Positions 59,020 to 64,000 of a DNA stretch of 64,000 bases are shown piece after piece (position 1 is the stretch's first letter; every line of letters starts with the position of its first letter). Under the pieces are notes generated by a model. It searched no databases. It worked only from the letters and a program-made list of their open reading frames with translations, and was not told the origin of the DNA. The translations under genes were made by a program, and so were the position numbers. The DNA comes from Stenotrophomonas maltophilia. Lineage in GTDB: Bacteria > Pseudomonadota > Gammaproteobacteria > Xanthomonadales > Xanthomonadaceae. Location of the stretch: the NCBI GenBank assembly GCA_900113425.1, contig FOZF01000003.1:310001-374000 (forward strand), read 5' to 3'.

Positions 59020-61815
59020 TCAGCCGAACGGCAGGCCGGCCGCTCGACAGGCTGCGCTGATCGCTGCGCAGGCCTCTTCAATGGCCGGTGTGGTCGGTGC
59101 CAGCCGCGGGCGACGGTCCAGCGTGCAGGCCAGGCCCACGTCCAGCAGCGTGGCATGCGCAGCGTGCAGCGCCTGCGCGGTGGCAACCGGCAGGAATTCC
59201 GCGGCGGCCAGTGCATCGATCAATGACGGCGTATCGCGGGGTGACAGCAGCGCCGGTACCTGCGCACTGCGCTCGAGCACACCGGTCTGCAGCAGGAACT
59301 CCAGGTCCACCACGCCGCCAGCGCCCTGCTTCAGGTCGATGCGCGCGGCATCGCTGCGGTCCAGTTCGGTGCGCATGCGCCCTCGCATCTTCAGCACATC
59401 GGCATACAGGGTGGCGGGGTCGCGTGCACGGCCCAGGGTCTGCGCACGCACCTGCTCGAAGTCGGCCAGCAGGCTGGCATCACCGGCCACGCCGCGCGCA
59501 CGCACCAGCGCCTGATGCTCCCAGGTCCACGCGCGTTCGCGCTGGTACTCGGTGTAACTGGCCAGGGACGAGACCAGCGAGCCTTTGCCGCCGTCCGGCC
59601 GCAGGCGCACATCGATGTCGTACAGGCGACCGGCGGCGGTGACCGCGCCGAGCAGGGCCATCACCTTCTGTGCCAGCCGCGCGTACCAGCGTCCCGGCTC
59701 CAGCGCGCGCGCGCCATCGCTGGTCTCCACGCCCGCCGGATGGTCGTGCAGGAACACCAGGTCCAGGTCGGAACCGAAGCCGAGTTCGAGGCCCCCCAGG
59801 CTGCCATAGCCGATGATCGCAAAGCGCCCACCGGGAATGCCGCCGTGCGCGGCCTGCATGTCGGCCTCGGCCATGGCCAGCACCGTGACCACCACCGCCT
59901 GCGCCAGCTCGGCCAGCTGGCGGGTGCTGTCGACCGCGCCCTGCCGTCCGTCCAGCGTGGCCATCGCCATGCGGAAACTCAGCGCCAGCCGGGTTTCGTT
60001 GAGCCAGCGCAACGCAGCTTCCGGATCTTCGACCGTCAGCGCCTGCTGGCATTCGGCCAGCATGCCGGCCGCATCCGGCATCGGGCCGGACACGCGCACG
60101 TCCAGCAGTTCGTCCAGCAGCAACGGATAGGCCGCCAGGCGCTCGGCCAGCAGCGCGCTGCGCGCCAGCACATCCACCAGCCGCGCCAGCGCACTGGGCT
60201 GTTCGTCCAGCAGGGCCAGATAGCTGGTCCGGCGCAGCACCGCCTGCAGCAGGCCGAGTACGCGCTTGAGCGCGGCATCCGGTTGCGGCGAGCGCGTGGC
60301 GGCATGCAGCAACGCCGGCAGCACGCGGTCCAGCCGCGCGCGTGCGGCGTCAGACAGCGACTTCACGCCGGCGCTCTGCGCGAAATCGCGCAGCGACTGG
60401 TCGGCGCCGTTCGCGTCGAGAAAACCGGCTTCGGCCAGCAACGGCGCATCACTGCCACCGGGCAGGCTGCGCCAGTAGTTGGCCAGCGCGTCCGGCGCCG
60501 CCTGGCCCTTGCGCGGTGCCAGCAACGCAGCGAACTCGGTGCTGACCCGCTGCTGCTGCACGGTCAGTGCAGCGCGCAGCGTCTCCCAGTCCGGGTAACC
60601 CAGGCCCAGGGCGATGCGCTCGCGGTCGATCGCATCGCTGGGCAGCACATGCGTCTGCGCATCGCGCAGCATCTGCAGCCGGTTCTCCAGGCGGCGCAGG
60701 AACAGGTAGGCCTGCTCCAGCGATGCGCCGTCTTCGGGCGCGATCTGGCCCGCCGCCACCAGCGCCTGCAGCGCCACCAGCAGGCGACGTTCACGCAGGG
60801 CCGGTTCACGGCCGCCACGGATCAGCTGCAGTGCCTGGCACAGGAATTCGATTTCGCGGATGCCACCGGCACCGCGTTTGATGTCTTCATGCAGTTCGCG
60901 GCGCGCGACTTCAGCGGTGATCGCAGCCTTCATCTCGCGCAGTCCGTCCAGCGCGGTGAAGTCCAGATAGCGTCGATAGACGAACGGGCGCAGGGTCTGC
61001 AGCCACGCCTCACCGTCAGCGATATCACCGGCCACGGCACGTGCCTTCAACCAGGCGTAGCGCTCCCAGTCGCGGCCCTCTCGCTGGAAGTACTGGTCCA
61101 TCGCAGCGAACGACAGCGCAACGCGGCCGGCACTACCGAACGGGCGCAGGCGCAGGTCGACGCGGTGGCTGAAGCCATCGACGGTGGTTTCATCCAGCAG
61201 CTTGGCCAGGCGCTGGCCGAGCCGTGCGAAGTACTCTTCGGCGGCCAGCGGACGCGGTCCGTCCGATTCACCGCCCTGCGGGTAGGCGTAGACCAGGTCG
61301 ATGTCGGAGCTGAAGTTGAGTTCGCCGCCGCCGAGCTTGCCCAGGCCAAATACGACAAGTTGCTCGACGCGGCCCTCGTCATCACGGATCACGCCGTGGC
61401 GCTGTGCGAATTCCTGCTGCAGGGCATCCAGCGCCAGCCGCAGGCAGTCTTCGGCCAGGGCGGTGGCGCCGGCCAGGGTCTGCGCCACATCGTCCAATCC
61501 GGCCAGATCGCGCCAGACCAGGCGGGTCGACATCGCCGCACGCCAACGCCGCAGCTGCGCCGGCCATTCGCCGGGCTGCACCGGGTCGAGCACCGGTGCC
61601 GGCAACGGTGGGCACCCCGGCAGAGCCAATTGCGACAAAAGGCCGGGCTGCCGCACCAGCGTGTCCAGAGCGAAGTCACTGGCGATGGCCAGGTGGGTCA
61701 GCAGGGGCCGCAGGTCGGCCGGGATCGGTTCCGGAACCACCTGGGCCAGGCGCGACAGGGCGCGATCAACCAGGGGCTGCAGCGCGGCGGGCAGTTCGGC
61801 GGGGGCGAGGGTCAT
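59020..61815 (-). CDS. glnE: Bifunctional glutamine synthetase adenylyltransferase/deadenylylase
   Basis: A 931-residue enzyme (E. coli has 946). The N-terminal deadenylylase domain holds [20 protein letters not shown], and the C-terminal adenylyltransferase domain [20 protein letters not shown]; both are nucleotidyltransferase G-G-x-D-x-D sites. It turns glutamine synthetase off or on by adding or removing AMP, following PII. ATG 61815 begins the homology. The much longer open frame to 63669 is just antisense to the next gene. A free-standing terminator lies 95 bases upstream. Confidence 0.96.
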   Translation of the reverse strand: MTLAPAELPAALQPLVDRALSRLAQVVPEPIPADLRPLLTHLAIASDFALDTLVRQPGLLSQLALPGCPPLPAPVLDPVQPGEWPAQLRRWRAAMSTRLVWRDLAGLDDVAQTLAGATALAEDCLRLALDALQQEFAQRHGVIRDDEGRVEQLVVFGLGKLGGGELNFSSDIDLVYAYPQGGESDGPRPLAAEEYFARLGQRLAKLLDETTVDGFSHRVDLRLRPFGSAGRVALSFAAMDQYFQREGRDWERYAWLKARAVAGDIADGEAWLQTLRPFVYRRYLDFTALDGLREMKAAITAEVARRELHEDIKRGAGGIREIEFLCQALQLIRGGREPALRERRLLVALQALVAAGQIAPEDGASLEQAYLFLRRLENRLQMLRDAQTHVLPSDAIDRERIALGLGYPDWETLRAALTVQQQRVSTEFAALLAPRKGQAAPDALANYWRSLPGGSDAPLLAEAGFLDANGADQSLRDFAQSAGVKSLSDAARARLDRVLPALLHAATRSPQPDAALKRVLGLLQAVLRRTSYLALLDEQPSALARLVDVLARSALLAERLAAYPLLLDELLDVRVSGPMPDAAGMLAECQQALTVEDPEAALRWLNETRLALSFRMAMATLDGRQGAVDSTRQLAELAQAVVVTVLAMAEADMQAAHGGIPGGRFAIIGYGSLGGLELGFGSDLDLVFLHDHPAGVETSDGARALEPGRWYARLAQKVMALLGAVTAAGRLYDIDVRLRPDGGKGSLVSSLASYTEYQRERAWTWEHQALVRARGVAGDASLLADFEQVRAQTLGRARDPATLYADVLKMRGRMRTELDRSDAARIDLKQGAGGVVDLEFLLQTGVLERSAQVPALLSPRDTPSLIDALAAAEFLPVATAQALHAAHATLLDVGLACTLDRRPRLAPTTPAIEEACAAISAACRAAGLPFG

Positions 61816-62133
61816 GCGTTGATTCTCGCGGCGCCGGGCGCCTTTGCCAACGGCGGGAAGTCGCTGCGCCGCAGTCCATCGCGCGCATTCATCCTGGGCG
61901 GCAAGCAATAAAAAAGCCCGCTTGCAGCGAACTGCCAGCGGGCTCTGCTCCCTCCCCCACGTCGGGATGCAGGGCCATCCTGCGGGCTGCGAAAGGACTT
62001 TGCACGCTGCACTGCAAAACAGAACCGGCGGGTATGGATAGCCCCGCCCGCGAAAAGCCATTCCACGAAGGTAGCCCCCCCGTACGCCGGGGGATGGCCG
62101 ATAATCGAGGCTCCCCCCAGAAACACTGTCGTC
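61816..62133. other. Gap between glnE and the CoA-transferase gene, probably transcribed
   Basis: No protein gene is seen. On the minus strand there are several hairpins (for example UUUGCA/UGCAAA and GCAG/CUGC) ending at an intrinsic terminator. On the plus strand GATAAT at 62100-62105 may be the -10 of the CoA-transferase gene. Confidence 0.4.
61910..61944 (-). terminator. Orphan intrinsic terminator upstream of glnE
   Basis: On the minus strand AGCCCGCT, GGCAGTTCGCTGCA, AGCGGGCT with an inner GCAG/CTGC stem is followed by six T. No coding gene on this strand precedes it, since the gene on the right runs the other way. It implies a short leftward transcript from about 62000-62110, either a small RNA or a glnE leader attenuator. 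Confidence 0.75.
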
Positions 62134-63648
62134 ATGTCTGTTGATCGCATCGCCAACGCGCGTCTCCGCGACCGCGTGGTCTCCGCCGAGGCCGCAGCCG
62201 CGCTGATCCAGCCGGGTGAAACCGTGGCCATGAGCGGGTTTACCGGCTCGGGCTATCCCAAGGCCGTCCCTGTGGAACTGGCGCGCCGCATCGAAGCGGT
62301 GCATGCCCAGGGCCAGCCCTTCCAGATCAAGCTGATGACCGGCGCCTCCACCGCGCCGGAGCTGGACGGTGCGCTGGCCAAGGCCGATGGCATCGCCATG
62401 CGCATGCCCTTCCAGAGCGACCCGGATGCGCGCAACCGCATCAATGAAGGCAAGCTGGATTACATCGACATCCACCTCAGCCACGTCGCCCAGCACGTCT
62501 GGTTCGGCTTCTACGGCGAGATCGACACCGCCGTGGTGGAAGTCTCGGCCATCCGCGAGGACGGCTCGCTGGTGCCGTCCACCTCGGTCGGCAACAACAA
62601 GACCTGGCTGGACCTGGCGAAGAAGGTGATCGTCGAGGTCAACGAGTGGCAGCCGGCCGGCGTCGATGGCATGCATGACATCTACTACGGTACCGCGCTG
62701 CCGCCGCATCGCAAGCCGATTCCGCTGGTCAACGCCAACGACCGCATCGGCGATACCGCGCTGCGCTGCGACCCGGACAAGATCGTGGCGGTGGTCCGCA
62801 CCAACGGCCCGGACCGCAACAGCCCGTTCAGCCCCATCGATGCGACCAGCGAGCAGATCGCCGCGCACCTGATCGACTTCCTCAAGCACGAAGTGAAGCA
62901 CGGCCGGCTGCCGCCGAACCTGCTGCCGCTGCAGTCCGGCGTGGGCAACATTCCCAATGCGGTGCTGGCAGGCCTGGCCAGGAGTGGTTTCCGTGATCTG
63001 GCCGCCTTCACCGAGGTGATCCAGGACGGCATGCTCGATCTGCTGCGCGACGGCGTGCTGAGCTATGCCTCGTGCACAGGCTTCGCACTGAGCCCGCAGG
63101 CCAACGAGACGTTCAAGGAGAACATCGATTTCTACCGCGAGCGCATCATCATGCGCACGCAGGAAATCTCCAACCATCCCGAGCTGGTGCGGCGGCTGGG
63201 CTGCATCGGCATGAACGGCATGATCGAGGTGGACCTGTACGGCAACGTCAATTCGACGCACGTGATGGGCACGCGGATCATGAACGGCATCGGCGGCTCT
63301 GGTGACTTCGCCCGCAACGGGTTCCTGTCGGCGTTCCTCAGCCCGTCCACGGCGAAGAACGGCACCATCTCGGCGATCGTGCCGATGGCCAGCCACGTCG
63401 ACCACACCGAACACGATGTCTCGGTGATCGTCACCGAGCAGGGCCTGGCCGATCTGCGTGGCCTGACCCCGCGCAAGCGTGCGCAGGTGCTGATCGACAA
63501 CTGCGCGCATCCGGATTTCCGCCCGCAGCTGCAGGATTACTTCGACCGCGCCAGCCGTGAGAGCTACGGCAAGCACACCCCGCACCTGCTGCCGGAAGCG
63601 TTGTCCTGGCACCAGCGGTGGCTGGATACGGGCACGATGAAGGGGTGA
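62134..63648 (+). CDS. Succinyl-CoA:acetate CoA-transferase (acetyl-CoA hydrolase family)
   Basis: A 504-residue class I CoA-transferase. [53 protein letters not shown] and [13 protein letters not shown] match AarC/Cat1/Ach1. Glu in FTEVIQDG is residue 294, the same number as the catalytic Glu of Acetobacter AarC that forms the glutamyl-CoA thioester. The enzyme moves CoA from succinyl-CoA to acetate. GATAAT near 62100 may be its -10; no Shine-Dalgarno is seen. Confidence 0.93.
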   Translation: MSVDRIANARLRDRVVSAEAAAALIQPGETVAMSGFTGSGYPKAVPVELARRIEAVHAQGQPFQIKLMTGASTAPELDGALAKADGIAMRMPFQSDPDARNRINEGKLDYIDIHLSHVAQHVWFGFYGEIDTAVVEVSAIREDGSLVPSTSVGNNKTWLDLAKKVIVEVNEWQPAGVDGMHDIYYGTALPPHRKPIPLVNANDRIGDTALRCDPDKIVAVVRTNGPDRNSPFSPIDATSEQIAAHLIDFLKHEVKHGRLPPNLLPLQSGVGNIPNAVLAGLARSGFRDLAAFTEVIQDGMLDLLRDGVLSYASCTGFALSPQANETFKENIDFYRERIIMRTQEISNHPELVRRLGCIGMNGMIEVDLYGNVNSTHVMGTRIMNGIGGSGDFARNGFLSAFLSPSTAKNGTISAIVPMASHVDHTEHDVSVIVTEQGLADLRGLTPRKRAQVLIDNCAHPDFRPQLQDYFDRASRESYGKHTPHLLPEALSWHQRWLDTGTMKG

Positions 63649-63660
63649 GCCATACGGTTC

Positions 63661-63720
63661 GCCGGGCATGGCCCGGCGCTACCCCGGCATCGTTCCTGGT
63701 AGCGCCGGGCCATGCCCGGC
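63661..63720. repeat. Inverted pair of SMAG REPs forming a perfect 23-bp dyad
   Basis: One REP at 63661-63683 and its exact reverse complement at 63698-63720 are separated by 14 bases. Each arm also folds on itself. The pair lies between two convergent genes and could block read-through or bind IHF/gyrase, as REP pairs do. Confidence 0.9.
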
Positions 63721-63735
63721 GGCCACCTCAACGCG

Positions 63736-64000
63736 TCAACCGCGCAGGCTCGCCAGTGATTCGGCCTGCAGGCGCTCGTAGATGTCGAACTCGTCGTTCA
63801 CCGGCACACCCAATGCCTGCTCGAACGCTTCACGGTTGGCATGTGCGGCATAGGCACGCTGCTCTTCGCCACCGAGGTTCGACTGGAAGATGCCTGCGGC
63901 GCTGACCGGAAGGAAATCCTCGTAGACGATCGGGTCGGCCACCACCAGCCCCGCCGCGATCAGGGCCTCCGCCGGCAGGTCACCGACCCCGCCAGGCGCG
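63736..64000 (-). CDS. hglS: DUF1338 protein, C-terminal part (2-oxoadipate dioxygenase/decarboxylase-like)
   Basis: Only the last 87 codons are inside the window; the 5' part continues past the right edge. They read GDLPAEALIAAGLVVADPIV, YEDFLPVSAAGIFQSNLG and FEQALGVPVNDEFDIYERLQ, the typical end of HglS/YdcJ. HglS is an Fe(II) enzyme turning 2-oxoadipate to 2-hydroxyglutarate in D-lysine breakdown. The metal ligands lie outside the window. It is convergent with the CoA-transferase gene. Confidence 0.85.
   Translation of the reverse strand, partial: APGGVGDLPAEALIAAGLVVADPIVYEDFLPVSAAGIFQSNLGGEEQRAYAAHANREAFEQALGVPVNDEFDIYERLQAESLASLRG

Noticed and set aside
59515-61911. 798-codon plus-strand frame opposite glnE
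   Set aside because: Shadow of glnE: low-complexity Gln/Arg/Ala-rich translation with no family motifs.
59020-63669. Single 1549-codon minus-strand frame across glnE and beyond
   Set aside because: Codons before 61815 are antisense to the CoA-transferase gene; GlnE homology starts at 61815.
1-64000. CRISPR arrays, tRNA and rRNA genes
   Set aside because: Looked for regular short repeats and cloverleaf-like or rRNA sequence; none seen by eye.

Overview
The window looks like chromosome of a Stenotrophomonas species, probably of the S. maltophilia complex. The reasons are very high GC, scattered GTAG-type extragenic palindromes of the kind known from S. maltophilia, and a core gene set (aceE, glnE, an ECF42 sigma operon, Zur-controlled merC) typical of Xanthomonadaceae. 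This is inferred from gene content; no rRNA or tRNA gene and no CRISPR array was seen.

Layout. 0.2-12 kb: LysR regulator, a large PAS/GGDEF/EAL protein, an M13 metallopeptidase lipoprotein, a small membrane protein, a LytS/LytTR-type two-component pair and an M28 peptidase. 11.7-15.3 kb: an ECF42 sigma factor at the end of a five-gene operon of YciI/DGPF, VOC and DUF1428 proteins, with a matching promoter in front of the operon and a second YciI gene diverging. 15.3-25.4 kb: a secreted NHL/M23-like protein, a lipoprotein hydrolase, a lytic transglycosylase, a decayed cycA-like permease, a CSS-motif EAL protein, and an MFS/serine-hydrolase pair with a divergent LysR regulator. 25.4-30.3 kb: an ABC-F ATPase behind a structured leader with tiny ORFs, then two metal loci: a Zur box between a COG0523 GTPase and merC, and a CsoR/RcnR-type operator between dmeR and dmeF. 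30.3-37.5 kb: small membrane proteins and lipoproteins, a methyltransferase, a polysaccharide deacetylase, an alpha/beta hydrolase and a YncE-like beta-propeller.

37.5-50.4 kb is an accessory island, visibly lower in GC and with different codon use. It carries two small orphan genes, a DUF5677 protein, a deleted IS5-family transposase, and a six-gene DNA-modification/defence cassette. The cassette is a leftward operon of MutL/MORC-like ATPase, Z1 helicase-like protein, PD-(D/E)XK protein and AIPR protein, plus a divergent C5 cytosine methyltransferase whose 3' end overlaps a convergent vsr gene. The domain combination matches R-M systems with MutL-like ATPases predicted computationally, but it has no well-known experimental name that I can recall. 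It is the most interesting system here.

50.4-64 kb returns to core genome: aceE with a strong terminator, a PadR/siderophore-interacting-protein operon with a duplicated palindromic operator, yceI, rutE-like nitroreductase, an ELM1-family protein, a VUT/queuosine-precursor-type transporter, glnE, a succinyl-CoA:acetate CoA-transferase, and the 3' end of a DUF1338 (hglS/ydcJ) gene cut by the window edge. REP elements cluster at the convergent ends of this part. An intrinsic terminator with no gene in front of it, upstream of glnE, suggests an unannotated small RNA.
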